The notes: generated by a model from the letters alone, not told the origin. DNA of 44,336 nucleotides from Marivita sp. (GCF_022763305.1 NZ_JALEGT010000096.1:1-44336); one strand, 5' to 3'. Counted from the stretch's first letter, positions 26,587-34,828 are shown. Made by a program: numbers and translations.

Positions 26587-27687
26587 ATGATCCGTAGAAC
26601 CTTGCTTGCGACCGCCGCAGCCGCAGCCACGCTGGCGGCCGCCCCTGCCCTTGCGCAGGACCCGACCGAAGCCTGTTTCGTCTACGTCGGACCCATCGGC
26701 GATGGCGGCTGGACCTACCAGCACCATCAGGGCGCACTGGCCGTCAAGGAAGAGTACGGCGACAAGGTCAACATCCGCTGGCAGGAAAGCGTGCCGGAAG
26801 GCGCCGATGCCGAGCGCGTCATCACACAGATGGCGATCTCGGGCTGTGACATCATCTTCACCACGTCCTTCGGCTATATGGATCCGACCAACAACGTCGC
26901 GGCCAAGTTCCCGGACGTGAAGTTCGAGCACGCCACCGGCTACAAGCGCGAGCATCCGAACGTGTCCACCTACAACGCGCGCTTCTACGAAGGCCGTGCG
27001 GTTGTGGGCCATATCGCGGGCAAGATGACCCAGACCAACAAGATCGGCTATATCGGCTCTTTCCCGATCCCCGAGGTCATCATGGGCATCAACTCCTACT
27101 TCCACCACGCCAAGCTGGCGAACCCGGATGTGGAACTCGTGGTCACATGGGCCTACACATGGTTCGACCCCGCGAAAGAAGCCGACGCGGCGCGCGCCAT
27201 GCTCGATCAGGGTGTCGACGTGATCACCGCACATACCGACTCCACCGCGCCGCTGGCGGAAATCGCCAAGGAAAACGGCAACGCGTGGGGCTTTGGTCAG
27301 GCGTCCGACATGGCAGCCTTCACCACCAACGATGACGGCACCCCGGGGCCGCGCATCGCGTCGATCATCGACGAATGGTCGCCCTACTATGTCAAGCGCG
27401 TCGGCCAGCTGATGGACGGCACCTACGAGCAGATCGACAGCTGGGCGGGCATGCCGGAAGGTGAAGTCGTGATCGGAACGATGAACGACGCGATCCCGGA
27501 CGATGTGAAAGCCGAAGCACAGGCCATGATCGACGCCATCACCGCGGGCGAATACCACCCGTTCACCGGCCCGATCAACAAGCAGGACGGCAGCGCATGG
27601 CTGGCCGAAGGCGAGACCGCCGATGACGGCACGCTGCTGGGCATGAATTTCTACATCGAAGGCATCACGGGCGACATCCCGAACTGA
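26587..27687 (+). CDS. BMP-family purine/nucleoside binding lipo- or periplasmic protein
   Basis: A 366-residue substrate-binding protein with a Sec signal peptide (MIRRTLLATAAAAATLAAAP, cleavage after ALAQ or nearby). The mature N-terminus FVYVGPIGDGGWTYQHHQG matches the ligand-contacting loop of the BMP/PnrA family, and FTTSFGYMDPTNNVAAKFPD follows. There is no lipobox cysteine, so it is probably soluble and periplasmic. Context with xdhABC argues for purine bases or nucleosides as ligand. It is the last gene of the operon, directly before a strong terminator, and follows CGGGAGACC. Last position with a nearby hairpin may help give higher copy number. Confidence 0.92.
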   Translation: MIRRTLLATAAAAATLAAAPALAQDPTEACFVYVGPIGDGGWTYQHHQGALAVKEEYGDKVNIRWQESVPEGADAERVITQMAISGCDIIFTTSFGYMDPTNNVAAKFPDVKFEHATGYKREHPNVSTYNARFYEGRAVVGHIAGKMTQTNKIGYIGSFPIPEVIMGINSYFHHAKLANPDVELVVTWAYTWFDPAKEADAARAMLDQGVDVITAHTDSTAPLAEIAKENGNAWGFGQASDMAAFTTNDDGTPGPRIASIIDEWSPYYVKRVGQLMDGTYEQIDSWAGMPEGEVVIGTMNDAIPDDVKAEAQAMIDAITAGEYHPFTGPINKQDGSAWLAEGETADDGTLLGMNFYIEGITGDIPN

Positions 27688-27718
27688 TCGGGAGACCTGC
27701 GTTCCCAGAACCACAGCC

Positions 27719-27748
27719 AACGCCTGGAGATTTCTCCGGGCGTTTTTT
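27719..27748 (+). terminator. Intrinsic terminator of the xdh-purine transport operon
   Basis: AACGCCTGGAGA (27719-27730) pairs with TCTCCGGGCGTT (27733-27744) with one T-G mismatch, which is a wobble pair in RNA, followed directly by a T run through 27748. It is a classical stem plus U tract, 31 bp past the binding-protein stop. Confidence 0.88.
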
Positions 27749-27792
27749 CATGACCGCGCGGACACGTCGCTGCCTGCTGCTCGTCTTGCAAA

Positions 27793-27821
27793 ATGACAAT
27801 GCCCCGGCGCGCTCCTAATCT
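27793..27821 (+). promoter_or_regulatory. Possible promoter of the SulP gene
   Basis: ATGACA (27793-27798), a 17-bp spacer and TAATCT (27816-27821). A start seven bases downstream coincides with the ATG at 27828, and no Shine-Dalgarno is visible, so the transcript may be leaderless. Confidence 0.4.
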
Positions 27822-27827
27822 GCCGGC

Positions 27828-29090
27828 ATGAAGCCACAGATTCTGTCCACCTTGCCCGGCTATACCGCTGCGCTGTTCCGGCGCGACGTGATCGCCGGAC
27901 TCACGGTGGCGATGGTGGCCTTGCCGCTGAGCCTTGCCATCGCGATCGCCTCCGGAGCCGATCCGGCCCAAGGACTTGTCACGGCAATTGTCGCAGGCTT
28001 CCTGATCTCGCTTCTGGGAGGCAGCCGGGTTCAGATCGGCGGGCCCACCGGGGCATTTATCGTCGTCGTCTTCGGCGTGATCGCGGATCATGGCTATGAC
28101 GGGCTGGTCCTTGCAACGCTGATGGCCGGGCTGATCCTGCTGGCTGCGGGATATTTCCGCGCCGGCAGCCTGATCCGCCTTATTCCCGAACCGGTGATCA
28201 ACGGCTTCACCATCGGCATCGCCATCATCATCGCGACAAGTCAGCTCAAGGATCTGTTCGGGCTGAGCGTGGCCGATGTACCGGCCGAGTTTCTGGCCAA
28301 GCTCGAGGTGCTTTGGGCGGCCCGGCCCGATTTTTCGACCGTGTCCGCGTTGGTGGGGATCGGCACCATGCTGCTCATCACGCTTTTCCGGCGTGCGGCC
28401 CCTGCATGGCCCGGACTGATCGTGGCGGTTGCGATCACCTCGGCGGTGGTGGCGATCATGGATCTGCCAGTCGATACCATCGGTTCCCGGTTTGGCGCGC
28501 TGCCGAACACCCTGCCCTGGCCGTCGATGCCGAAGATCACGCTGGGCAGGATCATCGAGCTTCTGCCCTCGGCGGTCATCATTGCCTTTCTCGCCGGGGT
28601 CGAGTCGCTTCTTTCGGCAATGGTGGCCGACCGGATGATTTCCAGCCAGCACCGGCCCAATGCGGAACTGCTGGCGCAGGGGGCCGCGAATATCGGATCG
28701 GCACTGTTTGGCGGCATGCCTGCAACCGGCGCCATCGCGCGCACAGCAACGAACATCCGTGCCGGGGGGCAGACGCCCGTGGCGGGCCTCGTGCACGCAG
28801 TGACCATCCTGATCGTCATGATCGTGGCGTCCGGACTGGTGGGCTACATGGCCATGCCGGCACTGGCGGGACTGCTGATCCTGACGGCATGGAACATGAG
28901 CGAGCCGCACAAATGGCGCGATCACATCAGGCAGCGCCGCTCCGATCTCGTCCTTCTGGTGCTGACCATGGGGCTTACGGTGCTGGCCGATCTCACCATT
29001 GCCATTGGGGTCGGTGTCGCGCTGGGTCTGGCCTTTCGTCTGCAGCGCCGGAATGCTCCGGCGTCGGATTGGTCCGAACCGGACCGGTAG
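27828..29090 (+). CDS. SulP-family anion transporter lacking STAS
   Basis: A 420-residue SulP (SLC26) transporter. FRRDVIAGLTVAMVALPLSL is the conserved first helix, GGSRVQIGGPTGAFIVVV the family signature, and FGGMPATGAIARTATNIRAG the conserved second-repeat motif. It ends soon after the last helix at LAFRLQRRN with a short polar tail, so the cytosolic STAS domain of most SulP proteins is absent. The substrate may be sulfate, bicarbonate or another anion; it cannot be told from sequence. It is probably monocistronic; pepT starts 69 bp downstream and has its own Shine-Dalgarno. Confidence 0.9.
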   Translation: MKPQILSTLPGYTAALFRRDVIAGLTVAMVALPLSLAIAIASGADPAQGLVTAIVAGFLISLLGGSRVQIGGPTGAFIVVVFGVIADHGYDGLVLATLMAGLILLAAGYFRAGSLIRLIPEPVINGFTIGIAIIIATSQLKDLFGLSVADVPAEFLAKLEVLWAARPDFSTVSALVGIGTMLLITLFRRAAPAWPGLIVAVAITSAVVAIMDLPVDTIGSRFGALPNTLPWPSMPKITLGRIIELLPSAVIIAFLAGVESLLSAMVADRMISSQHRPNAELLAQGAANIGSALFGGMPATGAIARTATNIRAGGQTPVAGLVHAVTILIVMIVASGLVGYMAMPALAGLLILTAWNMSEPHKWRDHIRQRRSDLVLLVLTMGLTVLADLTIAIGVGVALGLAFRLQRRNAPASDWSEPDR

Positions 29091-29158
29091 TAGACTGCGG
29101 GCTTGACTCTCCGCCCCGGCTCCTGCCCCTTCGCGATCAAAACCGACAGGAGCGCCGC

Positions 29159-30397
29159 ATGTCCCAATTTCACGAAGAGTTGAAAACCCGTCTCGTCCGC
29201 TATTGCGCCATCGACAGCCAGTCGGACATGGACCGCCCCGGCGCGCCCTCGACCGAGTGCCAGCACGACATGCTGGATCTCATGGTGTCCGAGCTGACCG
29301 AGATGGGCGCGCAGGACGTCACCAAGACGCCCTATGGCACCGTGATCGCCACGATCCCCGGCACAGCCCCCGGCCCGACCATCGGCTTTCTGGCGCATGT
29401 GGACACCGCACCTCAGTTCAACGCAACGGGAGTGAAACCCCGGGTGATCGAAGGCTACAACGGCGGGGTCATCACCTATCCCGACGATCCCGATCTGGTG
29501 CTTGATCCGACGGCATTCCCCTATCTCGCGGGCAAGGTGGGCGATGACATCGTGACCGCCTCTGGTCTCACGCTGCTGGGGGCTGACGACAAGGCGGGTG
29601 TGGCCATCGTGATGACTGCAGCCCGGCATCTGCTGCAGAACCCGGACATCCAACGCCCCACAATCCGTGTTGCCTTTACCCCGGACGAGGAAATCGGGCA
29701 CGGCGTCGATCCCAAGCTGCCCGCCGATCTGGCTGTGGATTTCGCCTATACCCTCGACGGCGGCGATCTGGGCGAAGTGACCTACGAGACCTTCTCGGCC
29801 GACTTTGCCGTTGTCACCGTGACCGGCGTGTCGATCCACCCCGGCTGGGCCAAGGGCAAGCTGGTGAATGCGATCCACCTTGCGTCCAGGATCGTCGACA
29901 CCCTGCCACAGGCCACCATGACCCCCGAAACCACCGATGGCATCGACGGGTTCATCCACGCGGTGGACATGAAAGGCAGCGCGGACAGAATGGAACTGCG
30001 CTTCATCCTGCGGGATTTCGAACGCGAGGGGCTCGAGGCCAAGGGCGCGCTTCTGCGGCAGGTCTGCGAGGCTATCGCAGCCACCGAACCGCGCGCGGAA
30101 ATCACCTGCACCATCACCCCGCAATATCGCAACATGCGCTATTGGCTCGAGACGGATATGACCCCGGTCGATCTGGCCCGCGATGCGCTGCGCGACCTCG
30201 GGATCGCCGAAAAATCCGTGCCCATCCGGGGTGGGACCGATGGGTCACGGCTGACGGAAATGGGCGTGCCCTGCCCCAACCTGTTCACCGGCATGCAGAA
30301 TGTGCACGGCCCGCTGGAATGGGTGTCGGTACAGGACATGACCCACGCCACCGATCTGTGTCTGCGGATCGCCGAGCGTGCCGCAGAGCGCGGCTAG
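29159..30397 (+). CDS. pepT: Peptidase T (tripeptide aminopeptidase)
   Basis: A 412-residue M20B-family dizinc aminopeptidase that releases the N-terminal residue from tripeptides in the cytosol. Metal ligands are visible in GFLAHVDTAP (His and Asp, about residue 78), LLGADDKAGVA (bridging Asp), PDEEIGHGV (catalytic Glu and ligand) and DGG. The lid-domain dimer contact HPGWAKGKLVNAI and the C-terminal RGGTDGSRLTEMG and NLFTGMQNVHG motifs are present. The start at 29159 follows GACAGGAGCGCC. The length matches the family. Confidence 0.96.
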   Translation: MSQFHEELKTRLVRYCAIDSQSDMDRPGAPSTECQHDMLDLMVSELTEMGAQDVTKTPYGTVIATIPGTAPGPTIGFLAHVDTAPQFNATGVKPRVIEGYNGGVITYPDDPDLVLDPTAFPYLAGKVGDDIVTASGLTLLGADDKAGVAIVMTAARHLLQNPDIQRPTIRVAFTPDEEIGHGVDPKLPADLAVDFAYTLDGGDLGEVTYETFSADFAVVTVTGVSIHPGWAKGKLVNAIHLASRIVDTLPQATMTPETTDGIDGFIHAVDMKGSADRMELRFILRDFEREGLEAKGALLRQVCEAIAATEPRAEITCTITPQYRNMRYWLETDMTPVDLARDALRDLGIAEKSVPIRGGTDGSRLTEMGVPCPNLFTGMQNVHGPLEWVSVQDMTHATDLCLRIAERAAERG

Positions 30398-30403
30398 GAC
30401 CGG

Positions 30404-31153
30404 TCAGTCCTCGTCGTCGTCCGACCAGCGTTTCATGTAGTCGGTCTGGTACACCCCACCCTGCGCCTGCTGCGTCAGCGGCTTGCGCACCACGTAATGC
30501 AGGATCACCGGCGACCCGGCGGGCAGCTCGCCCCGTATGCGGGGCCGCACGCCGGTGTCGTTGGGGTTCGTGGTCCGTGCCGTCTTGCGCGCATGGGCCG
30601 GGCGGATCGGCTGCAAAAGCAGGTCGAGCACCTCGTATCCCATCGCCTTTTGCCAGAAGCCGTACACCATCTCCGGGGTGATCTGGTAGAACCCGTGGTT
30701 GATCCAGTTGTTGCAGGGCGAATGCCCGATCAGCACGCCCCCCGGGCGCAGCATCCGGTCGATATTGCGATAGGCGGTGGGCAGTTCAAACACATGCTCG
30801 CAGGTGCCGCCGTCATAGATCACGTCGAACCGCGCGGCCAGGTCGTCCCCAACGGGCTGGGTCAGATCGTGGATGACGCTCGCGTTCTCGAAATCCGAAA
30901 AATCGAGCGAATCCACACTGTCGAAGCCCAGCTTGGCAAAGAACGTCTCGCTGTAAGCGTTGTCCGGGTTGCGCAGGTCATCCTCGGTCAGGCCCGGCAG
31001 ATGGGTCTGGATCGCCGCTTCGAAATCCTTGGCCGACGGCCCTCGTCTGCTACCGACAAAGCCCTGCCGCCCCAGCATGAGGAACGCGCCGCCCAGCTGG
31101 TGCCCCTTGACGGTTTCGATCAGCAGCGTGCCCAACGTATCCGGTATCGACAT
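30404..31153 (-). CDS. Methyltransferase-like protein with degenerate motif I
   Basis: A 249-residue protein that resembles class I SAM-dependent methyltransferases in its central half: RFDVIYDGGTCEHVFELP (motif II/IV-like) and IDRMLRPGGVLIGHSPCNNW (motif post-IV). The glycine-rich motif I is replaced by a non-canonical FLMLGRQGFVGSRRG near residue 25, so SAM binding is uncertain. The C-terminus is acidic (WSDDDED). It is convergent with pepT, with 6 bp between the stops. The substrate is unknown; related proteins I recall occur near surface polysaccharide genes, which are not seen here. Confidence 0.7.
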   Translation of the reverse strand: MSIPDTLGTLLIETVKGHQLGGAFLMLGRQGFVGSRRGPSAKDFEAAIQTHLPGLTEDDLRNPDNAYSETFFAKLGFDSVDSLDFSDFENASVIHDLTQPVGDDLAARFDVIYDGGTCEHVFELPTAYRNIDRMLRPGGVLIGHSPCNNWINHGFYQITPEMVYGFWQKAMGYEVLDLLLQPIRPAHARKTARTTNPNDTGVRPRIRGELPAGSPVILHYVVRKPLTQQAQGGVYQTDYMKRWSDDDED

Positions 31154-31273
31154 GACCTGTTCTCACCTATCACCCTTGCCCGGCACCATCCGCCGGGACC
31201 GAGGGCAATGCAACCCGCCCCAGGCCGAAGGCGCGGGACAGCGATGCGCGAAAACACCATGTGGACGAGGCGC

Positions 31274-31681
31274 TTAGTTGGTCTCCTGCAAGGACTGCAG
31301 ATAGCCCACCAGATCGGCAATCGGTTCGGAGACAAGCACCGGCTGACCGCTGGGCAGCTTCATCGGTGTGTTCGCGACCCCTTCGAAATAGGGGCCATAG
31401 ACGGGCATGGGCGACCCGTGGCTGACCAGCGGGTCGGTGCCGTCGATCCGCTTGAGCACCCGCTCCAGCGGGAAGGTGCCGTCATGCCGCGCCGACAGGG
31501 CCGTCAGATCCACGGGCTGCAACACCAGCGCACCGGCCAAAGGCCCCTGCCCCTTGGCATCCGCGCCGTGGCAGGTGGCGCAATGGGTCTGGAACAGGGC
31601 GCGCCCCTGATCGGCATCCTGCGCCATCACCGGCGCGGCTGTCAGGGAGAGAACGGAAAGGCAGGCAAGAACACGTCGCAT
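31274..31681 (-). CDS. Class I cytochrome c, periplasmic
   Basis: A 135-residue protein: Sec signal peptide MRRVLACLSVLSLTAAPVMA, then a single haem-binding CATCH motif (about residue 34), and a likely axial methionine in GSPMPVYGP or ANTPMKL. It is a small soluble c-type electron carrier. The divergent gene across a perfect FNR box encodes a DUF1194/VWA protein, so both are probably controlled by oxygen limitation. With the FNR centre at 31748.5, an activator position of -41.5 would put transcription near 31707, 26 nt before the start. Confidence 0.9.
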   Translation of the reverse strand: MRRVLACLSVLSLTAAPVMAQDADQGRALFQTHCATCHGADAKGQGPLAGALVLQPVDLTALSARHDGTFPLERVLKRIDGTDPLVSHGSPMPVYGPYFEGVANTPMKLPSGQPVLVSEPIADLVGYLQSLQETN

Positions 31682-31741
31682 GAGAGGGACTCCGTCTGTC
31701 TTAGAATACCCCGAGTCTGCCCCGACTGGCCCCGCGCGGCG

Positions 31742-31755
31742 TTGATCCGGATCAA
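31742..31755. promoter_or_regulatory. FNR/FnrL box between cytochrome c and DUF1194 genes
   Basis: TTGATCCGGATCAA is a perfect match to the FNR-family consensus TTGAT-N4-ATCAA. It lies almost exactly midway between the two divergent starts (about 67 bp from its centre to each), allowing class II activation in both directions. Confidence 0.88.
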
Positions 31756-31816
31756 GCCTTTTGCACTGGGCGGGAAACGGACTACCTCCCATGAAGTGAT
31801 CGTTGGAGGGTTCGAC

Positions 31817-32539
31817 ATGCGCGCTGTGGTCCTGTCTATCTGTCTTCTCTTTGCCGCGCCCGCGATGGCGCAGGACACCGATCTCGAACTGGTGCTGCTG
31901 GCGGATGCGTCCGGCTCCATCGACCAGCGCGAGATCGACTTTCAACGACAGGGCTATGCGCAGGCGATCACCGACCCCGAGGTTCTCGCCGCCATCGCCA
32001 ACACCGCCTATGGCTCGATTGCCGTGACCTATGTGGAATGGGCTGCCAACACGGCGGTGGTCGCCGACTGGATGAAGATCGACGGGCCGGAAAGTGCTGC
32101 GGCCTTCGCCGCCGAATTGCTCAACAAACCGCGTCAGGCCTATGGACGCAATGCCATCGGTGCTGCACTGCTCGACGGGTTGCGGCTGATGGAGACGAAC
32201 CAGTACGACGGCTGGCGGCGGGTGATCGACTTTTCCGGCGACAGCGTGCGCAGCTATTCCGGACCCTCGATTGCCGAAGCGCGGGCAACGGTGGTGGCTG
32301 CGGGCGTGACGATCAACGCCCTTCCGATCCTGCGCCCCGACGATCCCGGCCGCGCACAGGGCGGACTCGAAGCACAATACGAGGCGCAGATCATCGGCGG
32401 ATTGGGCGCGTTTGTGGTGACGGCCGAAAACCGCGAGTCCTTTGCAGAGGCGGTGAAGCGGAAGCTGATCCTGGAGATCTCGGGCGAGATGCCGGGGCAG
32501 GACGTGGCGGAGGTGGAAAGGCTCTTCGAAGAGCCTTAG
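31817..32539 (+). CDS. DUF1194 protein with VWA-like domain
   Basis: A 240-residue exported protein: Sec signal MRAVVLSICLLFAAPAMAQ, then a von Willebrand factor A-like fold starting LELVLLADASGSIDQREID with the MIDAS motif DxSxS. Later metal-site residues are plausible in FSGDSVRS (residues about 138-145). The function of DUF1194 is unknown; VWA domains bind partner proteins through a metal ion. GGAGGG precedes the start. It is divergent from cytochrome c across the FNR box. Its last codons (RLFEEP and stop) lie inside the first palindrome of the array that follows. Confidence 0.88.
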   Translation: MRAVVLSICLLFAAPAMAQDTDLELVLLADASGSIDQREIDFQRQGYAQAITDPEVLAAIANTAYGSIAVTYVEWAANTAVVADWMKIDGPESAAAFAAELLNKPRQAYGRNAIGAALLDGLRLMETNQYDGWRRVIDFSGDSVRSYSGPSIAEARATVVAAGVTINALPILRPDDPGRAQGGLEAQYEAQIIGGLGAFVVTAENRESFAEAVKRKLILEISGEMPGQDVAEVERLFEEP

Positions 32540-32583
32540 ACCGCGATTTCGAAATCGCGGATCAAGCGTCTTCGAAGACGCTT
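32518..32583. repeat. Array of three perfect TTCGAA palindromes, 23-bp period
   Basis: AAGGCTCTTCGAAGAGCCTT (32518-32537), CCGCGATTTCGAAATCGCGG (32541-32560) and AAGCGTCTTCGAAGACGCTT (32564-32583) are each perfect 20-bp palindromes starting exactly 23 bp apart, with 3-bp spacers. The array lies between convergent genes and covers the end of the DUF1194 coding sequence and the first base of the opposite stop codon. Confidence 0.9.
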
Positions 32584-33062
32584 CACTCGTCCAGCGACCC
32601 GTGCACAGCCAGCAGCGTCAGTTCCGCCTCCTGCGGTTCAATCACCCGGAAACTTTCCTTCACTCCGGCCTCGGTCAACTCGCGGCTCACCGTCAGCAGG
32701 GTGTTGGGCGCGTGTTCGTCACACAACTCTGCCATATGCGCGATCTCGGCTTCGGCCACCGGGCGCGCGGCCTCAACGGACGGCGCGCCGTAGATGTCGA
32801 CGAAATGCTGGGCAAGGCCCTGCACCAAAGCGGCGTGCTCCACCGGCTCCATCTGCGTCACCGCAACAAAGCTCACCCGGCCAAAGGTCTCGGCCCCGAG
32901 CCAGCCATTGGTGAAGGCCTGTTTCGCGCGGCCCTCAAGATCGGCCTCGGACCAGTTGGAAAACTCGAACCCGCCCGAAATGCACCATTCCCCGGTGCGG
33001 GCCGGGGAATGAAAGACGCGCTGGTCGCTTTCGTCGAAATGGATGGCGCGGGCCAGTTTCAT
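32583..33062 (-). CDS. DUF6505-type protein of the FDH locus
   Basis: A 159-residue soluble protein without signal or membrane segments. RAIHFDESDQRVFHSPARTG at the N-terminus and TGEWCISGGFEFSNW are its most distinctive stretches; a cysteine at about residue 106 lies in HMAELCDEH. I believe this is the family called DUF6505, seen with Mrp and biotin-ligase-like genes in Rhodobacterales; the function is unknown. The start at 33062 overlaps the previous stop as ATGA; the longer frame upstream reads through the neighbour. It is the last gene of the four-gene minus-strand operon. Confidence 0.75.
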   Translation of the reverse strand: MKLARAIHFDESDQRVFHSPARTGEWCISGGFEFSNWSEADLEGRAKQAFTNGWLGAETFGRVSFVAVTQMEPVEHAALVQGLAQHFVDIYGAPSVEAARPVAEAEIAHMAELCDEHAPNTLLTVSRELTEAGVKESFRVIEPQEAELTLLAVHGSLDE

Positions 33063-33766
33063 GAACGGATCTCCAGAAGGTCGGTCACGGGCAGCAGCAT
33101 GGTCTGCCCGTCGGTCCGAAGCAAGAGGCCAAGCTTTTCGTCCAGTCCGAGGAAGTGCCCGCTCTTGCCAAGGAAGGTTCCGTCCTGTCCCATCCCATGT
33201 GCCAGGCCGGACCATTCGGCGTGCAGCGGGCCCATGCCCTCATCCTCCCACCGGCTGATCCAGTTGAGCAGATGCCGCGACCAGCTTTCCAGCAGATCAG
33301 TCGGGGTCAGGTCGCCGCAGCCTTCGCTCATGAGGTCGGTCTCGTCCGGGGTTTCCCCACCGGCCACATTGGGCCGGGCAAAGACGAGATCAAACCCGGT
33401 GACCAGCCAGCCCGGCTCTGCGGTGCTGTCCGACGTGTCCGTCGCCCCGCGAATGGACCCGCAGAGCGCGCCGTTCACCCGGATCGGCCCATCCCAACAC
33501 AGATGCACCGCTAGTTCGGACGGGCCCAGCGCACCCAGCGCGTTCTGCAGCGCAACCCCGGTCAGCGGCAGCATCGCCGCCGCGTCGGCCAGCGGCACTT
33601 CGGGGGCCAGCACGATGGCCGCCTGCAACCGCTCGGGCGTCACGTCATAGAGGATCGTGCCCGCATCACAGCCCCGCGCCGCCTCTGAGCACGCCGCCTC
33701 GAACGGGTCGGCCCCCGCCGCGTTGATGCCCTGCATCAAGGGCGGGAACACCGGACCAGAGGTCAT
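33059..33766 (-). CDS. Biotin/lipoate ligase-like protein, ligase motif missing
   Basis: A 235-residue protein with the fold features of BirA/LplA ligases plus a C-terminal small domain (about 180-235, with GTFLGKSGHFLGLDEKLG). The ATP-biotin loop GRGRRGR is absent: the equivalent stretch reads ARGCDAGTILYDVTPERLQA. The lysine loop is also altered (CWDGPIRVNGALCGSIRG instead of WPNDI...GKK.G). It is therefore probably not an active ligase and may serve as a binding or scaffold protein. It overlaps the mrp stop by 4 bp and the DUF6505-type start by 4 bp, so it is coupled to an Fe-S carrier. A role in FDH maturation is inference. Confidence 0.75.
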   Translation of the reverse strand: MTSGPVFPPLMQGINAAGADPFEAACSEAARGCDAGTILYDVTPERLQAAIVLAPEVPLADAAAMLPLTGVALQNALGALGPSELAVHLCWDGPIRVNGALCGSIRGATDTSDSTAEPGWLVTGFDLVFARPNVAGGETPDETDLMSEGCGDLTPTDLLESWSRHLLNWISRWEDEGMGPLHAEWSGLAHGMGQDGTFLGKSGHFLGLDEKLGLLLRTDGQTMLLPVTDLLEIRS

Positions 33767-34827
33767 GCCTTGCCAGCAGAGATCAGCGTGCGGGCCAGAT
33801 CGCGGAACGCCCCGGCCTGTGCGCTGTCGGGTTTCGACACGACGATCGGCGCGCCGCCGTCTGCCGCTTTGCGGATGTCCAGATGCAGCGGGATTTCCGC
33901 CAGCAGAGGCACACCCAGCTTGGCCGCTTCCGCCGCAACGCCACCATGGCCGAAGATGTGCTCTTCATGGCCGCAGTTCGAGCAGATATGCGTCGACATG
34001 TTCTCGATCAGGCCGACAATCGGCACGTTCATCTGGTTGAACATGTCGATCCCCTTGCGCGCATCCAGAAGTGCGACGTCCTGCGGGGTGGAAACCACCA
34101 CCGCGCCATCGACATGCGCCTTCTGCGACAGGGTCATCTGCACATCCCCAGTGCCCGGCGGCAGGTCCACCAGCAGCACATCCAAGGCGCCCCATTGCAC
34201 CTGCATCATCATCTGCTGCAACGCCCCCATGAGCATCGGCCCGCGCCAGACCACCGCCTGACCTTCGTTCACCATGAGGCCGATGGACATCATGGTCACG
34301 CCGAAATTGCGCATCGGCAGGATCGTCTTTCCATCCGGGCTGGCAGGACGACCGGACACACCCAGCATCCGCGGCTGGCTTGGGCCATAGACGTCGGCAT
34401 CCAAGAGACCGACCTTGCGACCCTCGGCCGCCAGCGCACAGGCGAGATTCGCCGACACGGTGGATTTGCCGACGCCGCCCTTGCCCGAGGCAATCGCGAT
34501 GATCCGGTCCACACCGGGGATCTTCTCGGGGCCTGCGGGTTTCGGCCGTGCGCCACCTTTCAGGTCAGGCGGAGGCTTCGGTGCGGAATGCGCGGTCATC
34601 ACCGCCGACACGCTCTTGGCGCCCAGCGCCCTGACCGCGTCCTCTGCGGCCTGACGCACCGGGCCATAGGCATTGGCCTGATCCGGCGCGACCTCGACCA
34701 CGAAGCGCACCGCGTCGCCATCCACATTCAGGGCGCGGACAACACCCGCAGCCACGATATCCTGTCCCGAAACCGGATCGGTCACGGCTTTCAGCGCGGC
34801 CAGAACCGCGTCACGAGTCAGTGCCAC
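33763..34827 (-). CDS. mrp: Mrp/NBP35-type Fe-S cluster carrier ATPase
   Basis: A 354-residue P-loop ATPase of the Mrp/ApbC family that carries and transfers [4Fe-4S] clusters. The N-terminal MIP18/DUF59 domain (about 1-85) is followed by a deviant Walker A GKGGVGKSTVSANLA (about 120), VLLVDLPPGTGD (about 218) and the cluster-binding CxxC in STHICSNCGHEE (about 280). I choose the GTG at 34827, one base after the previous stop and behind AAGGGACAGGAC; an ATG at 34863 would overlap the upstream gene by 35 bp. It sits in an FDH locus with many Fe-S proteins, suggesting a dedicated carrier. Confidence 0.92.
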   Translation of the reverse strand: MALTRDAVLAALKAVTDPVSGQDIVAAGVVRALNVDGDAVRFVVEVAPDQANAYGPVRQAAEDAVRALGAKSVSAVMTAHSAPKPPPDLKGGARPKPAGPEKIPGVDRIIAIASGKGGVGKSTVSANLACALAAEGRKVGLLDADVYGPSQPRMLGVSGRPASPDGKTILPMRNFGVTMMSIGLMVNEGQAVVWRGPMLMGALQQMMMQVQWGALDVLLVDLPPGTGDVQMTLSQKAHVDGAVVVSTPQDVALLDARKGIDMFNQMNVPIVGLIENMSTHICSNCGHEEHIFGHGGVAAEAAKLGVPLLAEIPLHLDIRKAADGGAPIVVSKPDSAQAGAFRDLARTLISAGKA

Positions 34828-34828
34828 G

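Noticed and set aside
32518-32583. CRISPR-like array
   Set aside because: The regular spacing comes from adjacent palindromes, not from identical repeats separated by spacers; the units differ from each other and no cas genes are present.
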